64,000 nucleotides of DNA from Antedon mediterranea (Eukaryota > Echinodermata > Crinoidea > Comatulida > Antedonidae). Where the stretch lies: the NCBI RefSeq assembly GCF_964355755.1, contig NC_092670.1, positions 1,141,001 through 1,205,000 on the forward strand, in the 5' to 3' direction. Each line of letters begins with the position of its first letter. Position 1 is the first letter of the stretch. A model generated the notes under the pieces. It was not told the DNA's origin. It saw nothing but the letters and a program-made list of their open reading frames with translations, and searched no databases. Both the position numbers and the translations under genes were made by a program. This document shows, in pieces, positions 22,301 to 33,402 of the stretch.

Positions 22301-25300
22301 AATATTATATTTAAAATTCATGCCTGTACCTGAGCTTTAAAACGTGTACAGATTAGAATGGAAACCCCCAGTGGTTAGAACAGCAGCTACTACAAGCACT
22401 GTCATCATTAAAACGTGTACAGATTAGAATGGAAACCCCCAGTGGATAGAACAGCAGCTACTACAAGCACTGTCATCATTAAAACGTGTACAGATTAGAA
22501 TGGAAACCCCCAGTGGATAGAACAGCAGCTACTACAAGCACTGTCATCATTAAAACGTGTACAGATTAGAATGGAAACCCCCAGTGGATAGAACAGCAGC
22601 TACTACAAGCACTGTCATCATTAAAACGTGTACAGATTAGAATGGAAACCCCCAGTGGTTAGAACAGCAGCTACTACAAGCACTGTCATCATTAAAACGT
22701 GTACAGATTAGAATGGAAACCCCCAGTGGATAGAACAGCAGCTACTACAAGCACTGTCATCATTAAAACGTGTACAGATTAGAATTGAAACCCCCAGTGG
22801 ATAGAACAGCAGCTACTACAAGCACTGTCATCATTAAAACGTGTACAGATTAGAATGGAAACCCCCAGTGGATAGAAGAGCAGCTACTACAAGCACTGTC
22901 ATCATTAAAACGTGTACAGATTAGAATGGAAACCCCCAGTGGATAGAACAGCAGGTACTACAAGCACTGTCATCATTAAAACGTGTACAGATTAGAATGG
23001 AAACCCCCAGTGGATAGAACAGCAGCTACTACAAGCACTGTCATCATTAAAACGTGTACAGATTAGAATGGAAACCCCCAGTGGATAGAACAGCAGCTAC
23101 TACAAGCACTGTCATCATTAAAACGTGTACAGATTAGAATGGAAACCCCCAGTGGATAGAACAGCAGCTACTACAAGCACTGTCATCATTAAAACGTGTA
23201 CAGATTAGAATGGAAACCCCCAGTGGATAGAACAGCAGGTACTACAAGCACTGTCATCATTAAAACGTGTACAGATTAGAATGGAAACCTCCAGTGGATA
23301 GAACAGCAGCTACTACAAGCACTGTCATCATTAAAACGTTTACAGATTAGAATGGAAACCCCCAGTGGTTAGAACAGCAGCTACTACAAGCACTGTCATC
23401 ATTAAAACGTGTACAGATTAGAATGGAAACCCCCAGTGGATAGAACAGCAGCTACTACAAGCACTGTCATCATTAAAACGTGTACAGATTAGAATGGAAA
23501 CCCCCAGTGGATAGAACAGCAGCTACTACAAGCACTGTCATCATTAAAACGTGTACAGATTAGAATGGAAACCCCCAGTGGATAGAAGAGCAGCTACTAC
23601 AAGCACTGTCATCATTAAAACGTGTACAGATTAGAATGGAAACCCCCAGTGGATAGAACAGCAGCTACTACAAGCACTGTCATCATTAAAACGTGTACAG
23701 ATTAGAATGGAAACCCCCAGTGGATAGAACAGCAGCTACTACAAGCACTGTCATCATTAAAACGTGTACAGATTAGAATGGAAACCCCCAGTGGTTAGAA
23801 CAGCAGCTACTACAAGCACTGTCATCATTAAAACGTGTACAGATTAGAATGGAAACCCCCAGTGGATAGAACAGCAGCTACTACAAGCACTGTCATCATT
23901 AAAACGTTTACAGATTAGAATGGAAACCCCCAGTGGATAGAACAGCAGCTACTACAAGCACTGTCATCATTAAAACGTGTACAGATTAGAATGGAAACCC
24001 CCAGTGGATAGAAGAGCAGCTACTACAAGCACTGTCATCATTAAAACGTGTACAGATTAGAATGGAAACCCCCAGTGGTTAGAAGAGCAGCTACTACAAG
24101 CACTGTCATCATTAAAACGTGTACAGATTAGAATGGAAACCCCCAGTGGTTAGAAGAGCAGCTACTACAAGCACTGTCATCATTAAAACGTGTACAGATT
24201 AGAATGGAAACCCCCAGTGGATAGAACAGCAGCTACTACAAGCACTGTCATCATTAAAACGTGTACAGATTAGAATGGAAACCCCCAGTGGTTAGAACAG
24301 CAGCTACTACAAGCACTGTCATCATTAAAACGTGTACAGATTAGAATGGAAACCCCCAGTGGTTAGAAGAGCAGCTACTACAAGCACTGTCATCATTAAA
24401 ACGTGTACAGATTAGAATGGAAACCCCCAGTGGTTAGAACAGCAGCTACTACAAGCACTGTCATCATTAAAACGTGTACAGATTAGAATGGAAACCCCCA
24501 GTGGTTAGAACAGCAGCTACTACAAGCACTGTCATCATTAAAACGTGTACAGATTAGAATGGAAACCCCCAGTGGATAGAACAGCAGCTACTACAAGCAC
24601 TGTCATCATTAAAACGTGTACAGATTAGAATGGAAACCCCCAGTGGTTAGAACAGCAGCTACTACAAGCACTGTCATCATTAAAACGTGTACAGATTAGA
24701 ATGGAAACCCCCAGTGGTTAGAACAGCAGCTACTACAAGCACTGTCATCATTAAAACGTGTACAGATTAGAATGGAAACCCCCAGTGGATAGAACAGCAG
24801 GTACTACAAGCACTGTCATCATTAAAACGTGTACAGATTAGAATGGAAACCCCCAGTGGATAGAACAGCAGCTACTACAAGCACTGTCATCATTAAAACG
24901 TGTACAGATTAGAATGGAAACCCCCAGTGGTTAGAACAGCAGCTACTACAAGCACTGTCATCATTAAAACGTGTACAGATTAGAATGGAAACCCCCAGTG
25001 GATAGAACAGCAGCTACTACAAGCACTGTCATCATTAAAACGTGTACAGATTAGAATGGAAACCCCCAGTGGATAGAACAGCAGCTACTACAAGCACTGT
25101 CATCATTAAAACGTGTACAGATTAGAATGGAAACCCCCAGTGGTTAGAACAGCAGCTACTACAAGCACTGTCATCATTAAAACGTGTACAGATTAGAATG
25201 GAAACCCCCAGTGGTTAGAAGAGCAGCTACTACAAGCACTGTCATCATTAAAACGTGTACAGATTAGAATGGAAACCCCCAGTGGTTAGAACAGCAGCTA

Positions 25301-28300
25301 CTACAAGCACTGTCATCATTAAAACGTGTACAGATTAGAATGGAAACCCCCAGTGGTTAGAACAGCAGCTACTACAAGCACTGTCATCATTAAAACGTGT
25401 ACAGATTAGAATGGAAACCCCCAGTGGATAGAACAGCAGCTACTACAAGCACTGTCATCATTAAAACGTGTACAGATTAGAATGGAAACCCCCAGTGGTT
25501 AGAACAGCAGCTACTACAAGCACTGTCATCATTAAAACGTGTACAGATTAGAATGGAAACCCCCAGTGGTTAGAACAGCAGCTACTACAAGCACTGTCAT
25601 CATTAAAACGTGTACAGATTAGAATGGAAACCCCCAGTGGTTAGAACAGCAGCTACTACAAGCACTGTCATCATTAAAACGTGTACAGATTAGAATGGAA
25701 ACCCCCAGTGGATAGAACAGCAGCTACTACAAGCACTGTCATCATTAAAACGTGTACAGATTAGAATGGAAACCCCCAGTGGATAGAACAGCAGCTACTA
25801 CAAGCACTGTCATCATTAAAACGTGTACAGATTAGAATGGAAACCCCCAGTGGATAGAACAGCAGCTACTACAAGCACTGTCATCATTAAAACGTGTACA
25901 GATTAGAATGGAAACCCCCAGTGGTTAGAACAGCAGCTACTACAAGCACTGTCATCATTAAAACGTGTACAGATTAGAATGGAAACCCCCAGTGGTTAGA
26001 ACAGCAGCTACTACAAGCACTGTCATCATTAAAACGTGTACAGATTAGAATGGAAACCCCCAGTGGATAGAACAGCAGCTACTACAAGCACTGTCATCAT
26101 TAAAACGTGTACAGATTAGAATGGAAACCCCCAGTGGTTAGAACAGCAGGTACTACAAGCACTGTCATCATTAAAACGTGTACAGATTAGAATGGAAACC
26201 CCCAGTGGATAGAACAGCAGCTACTACAAGCACTGTCATCATTAAAACGTGTACAGATTAGAATGGAAACCCCCAGTGGATAGAACAGCAGCTACTACAA
26301 GCACTGTCATCATTAAAACGTGTACAGATTAGAATGGAAACCCCCAGTGGATAGAACAGCAGCTACTACAAGCACTGTCATCATTAAAACGTGTACAGAT
26401 TAGAATGGAAACCCCCAGTGGATAGAACAGCAGCTACTACAAGCACTGTCATCATTAAAACGTGTACAGATTAGAATGGAAACCCCCAGTGGATAGAACA
26501 GCAGCTACTACAAGCACTGTCATCATTAAAACGTGTACAGATTAGAATTGAAACCCCCAGTGGATAGAACAGCAGCTACTACAAGCACTGTCATCATTAA
26601 AACGTTTACAGATTAGAATGGAAACCCCCAGTGGTTAGAACAGCAGGTACTACAAGCACTGTCATCATTAAAACGTGTACAGATTAGAATGGAAACCCCC
26701 AGTGGATAGAACAGCAGCTACTACAAGCACTGTCATCATTAAAACGTGTACAGATTAGAATGGAAACCCCCAGTGGTTAGAACAGCAGCTACTACAAGCA
26801 CTGTCATCATTAAAACGTGTACAGATTAGAATGGAAACCCCCAGTGGATAGAACAGCAGCTACTACAAGCACTGTCATCATTAAAACGTGTACAGATTAG
26901 AATGGAAACCCCCAGTGGTTAGAACAGCAGCTACTACAAGCACTGTCATCATTAAAACGTGTACAGATTAGAATGGAAACCCCCAGTGGTTAGAACAGCA
27001 GGTACTACAAGCACTGTCATCATTAAAACGTGTACAGATTAGAATGGAAACCCCCAGTGGATAGAACAGCAGCTACTACAAGCACTGTCATCATTAAAAC
27101 GTGTACAGATTAGAATGGAAACCCCCAGTGGTTAGAACAGCAGCTACTACAAGCACTGTCATCATTAAAACGTGTACAGATTAGAATGGAAACCCCCAGT
27201 GGATAGAACAGCAGCTACTACAAGCACTGTCATCATTAAAACGTGTACAGATTAGAATGGAAACCCCCAGTGGATAGAACAGCAGGTACTACAAGCACTG
27301 TCATCATTAAAACGTGTACAGATTAGAATGGAAACCCCCAGTGGTTAGAAGAGCAGCTACTACAAGCACTGTCATCATTAAAACGTGTACAGATTAGAAT
27401 GGAAACCTCCAGTGGTTAGAAGAGCAGCTACTACAAGCACTGTCATCATTAAAACGTGTACAGATTAGAATGGAAACCCCCAGTGGTTAGAACAGCAGCT
27501 ACTACAAGCACTGTCATCATTAAAACGTGTACAGATTAGAATGGAAACCCCCAGTGGATAGAACAGCAGCTACTACAAGCACTGTCATCATTAAAACGTG
27601 TACAGATTAGAATGGAAACCCCCAGTGGATAGAACAGCAGCTACTACAAGCACTGTCATCATTAAAACGTGTACAGATTAGAATGGAAACCTCCAGTGGT
27701 TAGAACAGCAGCTACTACAAGCACTGTCATCATTAAAACGTGTACAGATTAGAATGGAAACCCCCAGTGGATAGAACAGCAGCTACTACAAGCACTGTCA
27801 TCATTAAAACGTGTACAGATTAGAATGGAAACCTCCAGTGGTTAGAACAGCAGCTACTACAAGCACTGTCATCATTAAAACGTGTACAGATTAGAATGGA
27901 AACCCCCAGTGGTTAGAAGAGCAGCTACTACAAGCACTGTCATCATTAAAACGTGTACAGATTAGAATGGAAACCCCCAGTGGTTAGAAGAGCAGCTACT
28001 ACAAGCACTGTCATCATTAAAACGTGTACAGATTAGAATGGAAACCCCCAGTGGATAGAACAGCAGCTACTACAAGCACTGTCATCATTAAAACGTGTAC
28101 AGATTAGAATGGAAACCTCCAGTGGATAGAACAGCAGCTACTACAAGCACTGTCATCATTAAAACGTGTACAGATTAGAATTGAAACCCCCAGTGGTTAG
28201 AACAGCAGCTACTACAAGCACTGTCATCATTAAAACGTGTACAGATTAGAATTGAAACCCCCAGTGGTTAGAAGAGCAGCTACTACAAGCACTGTCATCA

Positions 28301-29037
28301 TTAAAACGTGTACAGATTAGAATGGAAACCCCCAGTGGTTAGAACAGCAGCTACTACAAGCACTGTCATCATTAAAACGTGTACAGATTAGAATGGAAAC
28401 CCCCAGTGGTTAGAACAGCAGCTACTACAAGCACTGTCATCATTAAAACGTGTACAGATTAGAATGGAAACCCCCAGTGGATAGAACAGCAGCTACTACA
28501 AGCACTGTCATCATTAAAACGTGTACAGATTAGAATGGAAACCCCCAGTGGATAGAACAGCAGCTACTACAAGCACTGTCATCATTAAAACGTGTACAGA
28601 TTAGAATGGAAACCCCCAGTGGATAGAACAGCAGCTACTACAAGCACTGTCATCATTAAAACGTGTACAGATTAGAATGGAAACCCCCAGTGGATAGAAC
28701 AGCAGCTACTACAAGCACTGTCATCATTAAAACGTGTACAGATTAGAATGGAAACCCCCAGTGGATAGAAGAGCAGCTACTACAAGCACTGTCATCATTA
28801 AAACGTGTACAGATTAGAATGGAAACCCCCAGTGGATAGAACAGCAGCTACTACAAGCACTGTCATCATTAAAACGTGTACAGATTAGAATGTATTAACA
28901 TTATCAATATTACTCCTCATCTTACCACAATCATTGAAAACAACAGATACATGACAATCTCCTCGTTCTACAGTGTGACTGTTTGAAACTACCAGAGCCA
29001 CCATCAGTGACAAGACGGTCAACCTCACCAGCTGCAT
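19311..29037 (-). CDS. secreted fibrinogen-related protein (FReD), copy D, with satellite-filled intron
   Basis: Exons 28926-29037, 20902-21041, 20419-20680, 19311-19564; 255 aa if intron 1 (7.9 kb) is spliced. Signal peptide [18 protein letters not shown], linker [10 protein letters not shown], then a complete FRe[26 protein letters not shown] (Tyr to Asp relative to RVYCDM), [30 protein letters not shown], the calcium loop [31 protein letters not shown], and [11 protein letters not shown]. All splice borders are normal. Intron 1, only 320-330 bp in copies A-C, here holds about 7.1 kb of 71-bp satellite. Intron 3 holds a TTAA-flanked MITE. Exon linkage across the satellite is inferred from the family plan and phase. 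Confidence 0.85.
19772..20103. mobile_element. TTAA-flanked MITE, family 3, full copy
   Basis: A 332-bp element with perfect 16-bp inverted ends AGATGTATTGTCCCCC and GGGGGACAATACATCT, flanked by TTAA on both sides (19768-19771, 20104-20107). Non-coding. TTAA duplications are typical of piggyBac-type elements. A shorter relative lies at 63769-63982. Confidence 0.85.
21192..28893. repeat. 71-bp satellite array, about 100 copies, in FReD D intron 1
   Basis: Monomer begins AAAACGTGTACAGATTAGAA and ends AGCACTGTCATCATT; the period of 71 bp was checked at several points. Units differ at a few fixed sites (GTGGATAG/GTGGTTAG, AACAGC/AAGAGC, CAGCTAC/CAGGTAC, ACGTGT/ACGTTT, CCCCC/CCTCC). Interrupted once by a transposon (21743-22336). 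No protein-coding sense. Confidence 0.97.
21743..22336. mobile_element. TTAA-flanked DNA transposon inside the satellite
   Basis: 594 bp with imperfect inverted ends AGGCCAGGTGCGGGCA and TGCCTGTACCTGAGCT. TTAA is present at both junctions (21739-21742, 22337-22340). The uninterrupted monomer reads ATCATTAAAACG, so the insertion duplicated TTAA exactly. No long ORF. Confidence 0.85.
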
Positions 29038-29112
29038 CTTCACTTGTCAGTTTATTCTGTATGTTTAGTCTACCTCAGAAAATGAATGTATAACAGTCGG
29101 CTGTGGAAAGTG

Positions 29113-29121
29113 TATTTATAG
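29113..29121 (-). promoter_or_regulatory. TATA box of FReD copy D
   Basis: CTATAAATA on the minus strand, 76 bp upstream of the ATG. The flanking sequence (TGATTACTGGA) resembles copies 1 and 2. Confidence 0.6.
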
Positions 29122-29530
29122 TCCAGTAATCAGGAAAAGGGTCCAGTCTAATAATCTGAGGTAGGGCATTAAATAACCAAAAAATCCGGCTTTTAAGCCT
29201 ACTCAAACTATGTAATACATTTTTCAATACTAATTAATGTTGTTGACCTGACTTTCGTACTCCATACCTACCGGACAGTACCGTATCAATCATCGATTAA
29301 GGAAAAGTAAAAAACTCTTCTGGTTTGTTATGTGTGTGAAAGGGATAATATATATGAACTTTAAATTCATCGCAATTGTGGACTAGACAATGTGTTGATA
29401 GATTCGATAATGTATGACTTATGTGTATCACGAATTTAATTTACTACAGTTAGCATTTTACAACTTTCTTTTTTTACATACACTCTAGATTTGTTGAGAA
29501 AATAGAAGTGTCAAAAACAAACAAAATTAT

Positions 29531-30050
29531 ACTATTATGGAGAATGACAACCTTCCTCTAGTACACGTAAGGCGTACATTACATTGTACTATTATAGGAG
29601 AATGACAACCTTCCTCTAGTACACGTAAGGCGTACATTACATTGTACTATTATACGAGAATGACAACCTTCCTCTAGTACACGTAAGGCGTACATTACAT
29701 TGTACTATTATAGGAGAATGACAACCTTCCTCTAGTACACGTAAGGCGTACATTACATTGTACTATTATAGGAGAATGACAACCTTCCTCTAGGTACACG
29801 TAAGGCGTACATTACATTGTACTATTATAGGAGAATGACAACCTTCCTCTAATACACGTAAGGCGTACATTACATTGTACTATTATGGAGAATGACAACC
29901 TTCCTCTAGTACACGTAAGGCGTACATTACATTGTACTATTATGGAGAATGACAACCTTCCTCTAGTACACGTAAGGCGTACATTACATTGTACTATTAT
30001 ACGAGAATGACAACCTTCCTCTAGTACACGTAAGGCGTACATTACATTGT
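29531..30050. repeat. 57-59 bp tandem repeat, 9 units, abutting the LRR gene stop
   Basis: Unit ACTATTATAGGAGAATGACA followed by ACCTTCCTCTAGTACACG and TAAGGCGTACATTACATTGT. The first unit (minus-strand sense) includes the final codons and TAA of the LRR gene. Confidence 0.92.
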
Positions 30051-32639
30051 CCAAGTCCTCTTTAAATATTTGTTTGATAAATCATCGTCTGGGTTCTGTA
30101 AAGTTAATATATTCCACATCATTGTATGTTTCTTTTGTTTCCTGTCTGCCCTGCAGCCAGATTGTTGAGAACATCCATCTTGTATAGCGCACACATCAAA
30201 ATCAAGACTTTTTATACGCATGATTTTTGGTTTGATATTATATGGTTCCTCATAATACTGCGTGCTTGCTGCGAGTCCTTGCAGTGTCTGTCCACATATC
30301 TCATAAGGATTGTTGTATAAGGCATCGTCAATAATTGTTAGGTAAGAGTTTGCATTGTCAGGACAACGAGATAAATATCCGTTGACGGTGCTTTCTAAAC
30401 TTTGTACTGACGCAGACTTAGACTGACCACGTGGGGATAAATAATCTGTGTCGTCTGACGTATAACGTGTGTTTTTGATTTGCATGTTTCTCATAGTTTG
30501 ATCTTCCAACGCTTTAGTTTTCAGCGCCATTGGGATATCATCAATTTCTGCGTACAAACTTTCGTCACTTCCTTTAAATTTGTTAATTATTGATGAATAA
30601 AAGCTGCTGTTTGTTGTGATATTACGTAACATGCACAATAGACCGATAATTAAAATTATGAGTACCGGAATAATGATCAATGTAGCGGCAAAGAGAATGC
30701 CTTTCGCACTTGGTGCAGTTTCTGCAACTGCAACATCGCTTTTAATATCACCCAAAGACGTTTCCACCGATGATGTCATGTTCATTGTTACGTTCGCAGG
30801 CTGAAAGTTAACTTCGTAGATTGTCGAAGACATTTTATTACTGTATATTGCCAGACATGTATAAACGCCTTCAATCTCTACAAATAATTGTTCACCAGCA
30901 TAGTGTTTCTCTTCAGATTTTGAATCTAAATACCAGCAAGTAGCAATACTATCACCCGAAGTATTTGACGGTTGAAAACAGTCCAACTCAAAGGAAGTTT
31001 TGGAACTGTCAATGCTAACTATTTCCCTATTGATATTTCCTTCTTCAGAACACCACTCCATATAGTCATTACAAGTTAGATCAGCAATACTTGTGTTGAA
31101 GTAGTTGGAACAAATTACAGGAGATGGAACTTCGGATGTAGATAAACACGTCATAGAAGACTCATCACCATCCATAGTGACCTCAATGTCAGTGCATCCA
31201 CACTTGTTCGGGTGAGTTTTTATAAACTGACTCAACGGTGCGGAAAAACAATCACATTTCAACATATTGCCTGCCAGATAAAGATGTTCCAAATTTGGAA
31301 ACATCTGCAACATGCTTCCAGACACTGTTTGAAGTTTGTTATCTTCTAAACAAATTATTCGGACAGAAGGAAATATTTGCGTGTTGTTAAAGCAATTCAA
31401 AGTACAATTACTTTCCTGTGAGGAAGTCACTGAGATATCCCCAACCAGAACATCCTGTATCATGTTTTGCGATAGTATAACAATTGATAACTTACTAAGA
31501 GGTGTAAACATATCAAAATCAACGCTTACAATCTTGTTATCACGCAACACAAGTTTCTGTAAATTTGTGAGTTTGTTCAGCCCGGGTGGTACCTCTGAAA
31601 TCTCATTCGAATCCAGCCAAAGTTCCTTAAGATTTGACATCGCTTTCCAGACACGTGAGGAAACATTCTTAATTCTGTTTTGTGATAGATATAAGTACTC
31701 TAATTGCCGTAATTGGCGGCCATTTTGTGCGCTACCCACTATATTGTTAATAGATTTAAGTCCGTTCCTCTTTAAACTTAGTATTTGTAGTTTATTTAAA
31801 TTTCTAAACGACGAACCACCAATTTTTCGGATATCATTCTCATCGAGTCTTAATTTTAGGAGACTAGAGATGACATTTAAACCAATTACTTTCCTAAAGC
31901 TATTCTTTGATAAGTCAAGAGTCTGAAGCTCTACTAATCCGCTAAAATCTATGGATTTCAACATGTGTGTGTAAATAATGTTGTCACGTAGATAGAGTTC
32001 TTTGAGATTCGACAAATCCTCAAATGTACGGCTATCTATCTGCCTTATTCCATTATCTGAAATATTTAACAATTGAAGTTTCTCTAGACCTTTGAAATGA
32101 TTACGACGGAGATATTTAATGTCATTCATTTGTAAATAAAGTACCTTTAACCGAGTTGAATTTCTAAAACTATAATCACAAATTGTTGTAATCTTGTTAT
32201 TCGATAAATTTAAAGTTTCTAAGTCATCTAGGCCAGTGAAAATACAACTGGTAAGTTTTTGAATTCGGTTTCCTCCCAAGTTGATCGATTTTAGCCTAGG
32301 CAAAGTGAAGAACGGTCCGGGTTTAGGCCTACTATCTTTCCCCGAAGGCATAACTTCGTCTAGGTCATCAGAAAAACAGCACGATTTTTCTGTTCTATCC
32401 GAGTATGACTCCAGAGTAGAAACCTTATTGTTTGACAGATCTAATGTAGTTGTTTTGGTACATTCATCGGGCATTCGTCTCAGTGCCTTCGTCCAATTCC
32501 CAATACCACGATCGTTACAGTCACATATACTTTTTTTCTCATCATTCAACTCACACTTGTTCCTTTTGAGTCCGTAAGTATATACAATCACTAGTTGAGT
32601 TAAAAGTAATAAAATAATTCGTAGGCCTACTAGACGCAT
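30042..32639 (-). CDS. LRR-Ig single-pass receptor with tyrosine-motif tail
   Basis: One uninterrupted 865-aa ORF. Order: signal peptide (1-22, IILLLLTQLVIVYTYG); Cys-rich N-cap (CELNDEKKSICDCN); about 12 leucine-rich repeats (62-455, pattern LxxLxLxxNxI, e.g. LETLNLSNNKITTI, LKELYLRDNIIY, LEHLYLAGNML); a C-cap (KCDCFSAPLSQF.. NKCGC); an Ig-like fold (about 545-612, LDCFQPS..CWYLD..EGVYTCLAIY); a membrane span (about 646-670, ILFAATLIIIPVLIILIIGL); and a cytoplasmic tail of about 195 aa. The tail contains SLYAEI, which fits an ITIM, LYNNP (YxN, Grb2-SH2 type), and further tyrosines in DTDYLSP, NSYLTI, QYYEEPYN. LRR-Ig receptors act in neural adhesion and immunity. The exact orthologue is not recognised. 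Degraded 3' fragments of this gene sit upstream of FReD copies A-C. Confidence 0.9.
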   Translation of the reverse strand: MRLVGLRIILLLLTQLVIVYTYGLKRNKCELNDEKKSICDCNDRGIGNWTKALRRMPDECTKTTTLDLSNNKVSTLESYSDRTEKSCCFSDDLDEVMPSGKDSRPKPGPFFTLPRLKSINLGGNRIQKLTSCIFTGLDDLETLNLSNNKITTICDYSFRNSTRLKVLYLQMNDIKYLRRNHFKGLEKLQLLNISDNGIRQIDSRTFEDLSNLKELYLRDNIIYTHMLKSIDFSGLVELQTLDLSKNSFRKVIGLNVISSLLKLRLDENDIRKIGGSSFRNLNKLQILSLKRNGLKSINNIVGSAQNGRQLRQLEYLYLSQNRIKNVSSRVWKAMSNLKELWLDSNEISEVPPGLNKLTNLQKLVLRDNKIVSVDFDMFTPLSKLSIVILSQNMIQDVLVGDISVTSSQESNCTLNCFNNTQIFPSVRIICLEDNKLQTVSGSMLQMFPNLEHLYLAGNMLKCDCFSAPLSQFIKTHPNKCGCTDIEVTMDGDESSMTCLSTSEVPSPVICSNYFNTSIADLTCNDYMEWCSEEGNINREIVSIDSSKTSFELDCFQPSNTSGDSIATCWYLDSKSEEKHYAGEQLFVEIEGVYTCLAIYSNKMSSTIYEVNFQPANVTMNMTSSVETSLGDIKSDVAVAETAPSAKGILFAATLIIIPVLIILIIGLLCMLRNITTNSSFYSSIINKFKGSDESLYAEIDDIPMALKTKALEDQTMRNMQIKNTRYTSDDTDYLSPRGQSKSASVQSLESTVNGYLSRCPDNANSYLTIIDDALYNNPYEICGQTLQGLAASTQYYEEPYNIKPKIMRIKSLDFDVCAIQDGCSQQSGCRADRKQKKHTMMWNILTLQNPDDDLSNKYLKRTWTM

Positions 32640-33402
32640 GTTTCTTAGATATGTTGGGCCTTTTTGAATTCCAAACCAGCAACACTGTAATGTTCATGCG
32701 GCATCGATCTGCGTGCAGTTTTTTTTAATGTGTGTACCACCAAGAATTGACGTTGACGCACTAACAAAATATAGGTTTGACTTTATTACCGGTGGCCCAG
32801 CCTCTCGACTGGTATATTGGCGTATTTCCGTTCTTCAAATTTCAAGAATGGCACTTAAATCTGGCCTGCTCACTTTGCTGCGTCTGTGTAAAATGGTTTG
32901 CAATGGATAGAGTTACGGTACGGTGCATCTTTCACTCGCATATGATCTGTAATCATTAGGCTATTCTTCGATTGAAATTGTCCTTTAATATTCTTGACTT
33001 GACTTAATTTCAACTTCCAAACAATTCTAGGCGCGTGATGTCGTATTAAATAGTTTCCAATCTGTTTGTTCAACAGTTTCCTTCCTTTTATTATCACGGT
33101 TGAGCATCCATCCTTGGTGGTACATCGATTGTTTGGTTTCTACAGGTTATTAACCACTAAAGCGCCTTCATGTAATACCAGCATCTTCCCAAAATCAAGT
33201 AATATTAGCACCCATAACAGTTTAAAATGTAAACCAACACTGCTTTTAAATGTTAACACAATAATCGTCTAACTTCGAATCAGCGGCGGTTTTAAGACTC
33301 ATAAACTATAAAATAAAAATCATACGGTTTAATAATTTCTCTACACAAGTACAATCTGCGTCACGCGTACATGCGTACGAATTAATCAATAATTGGTATC
33401 AA
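32640..33402. other. upstream region of the LRR-Ig gene
   Basis: No coding exon or clear core promoter recognised. A TAGGCCTA octamer spans codons 3-6 of the LRR gene just inside its start. Confidence 0.4.

Noticed and set aside
21192-28893. CRISPR-like array
   Set aside because: No unique spacers between repeats; monomers abut each other head to tail and the genome is eukaryotic. Same for the arrays at 29.5, 39.6, 48.2 and 49.7 kb.
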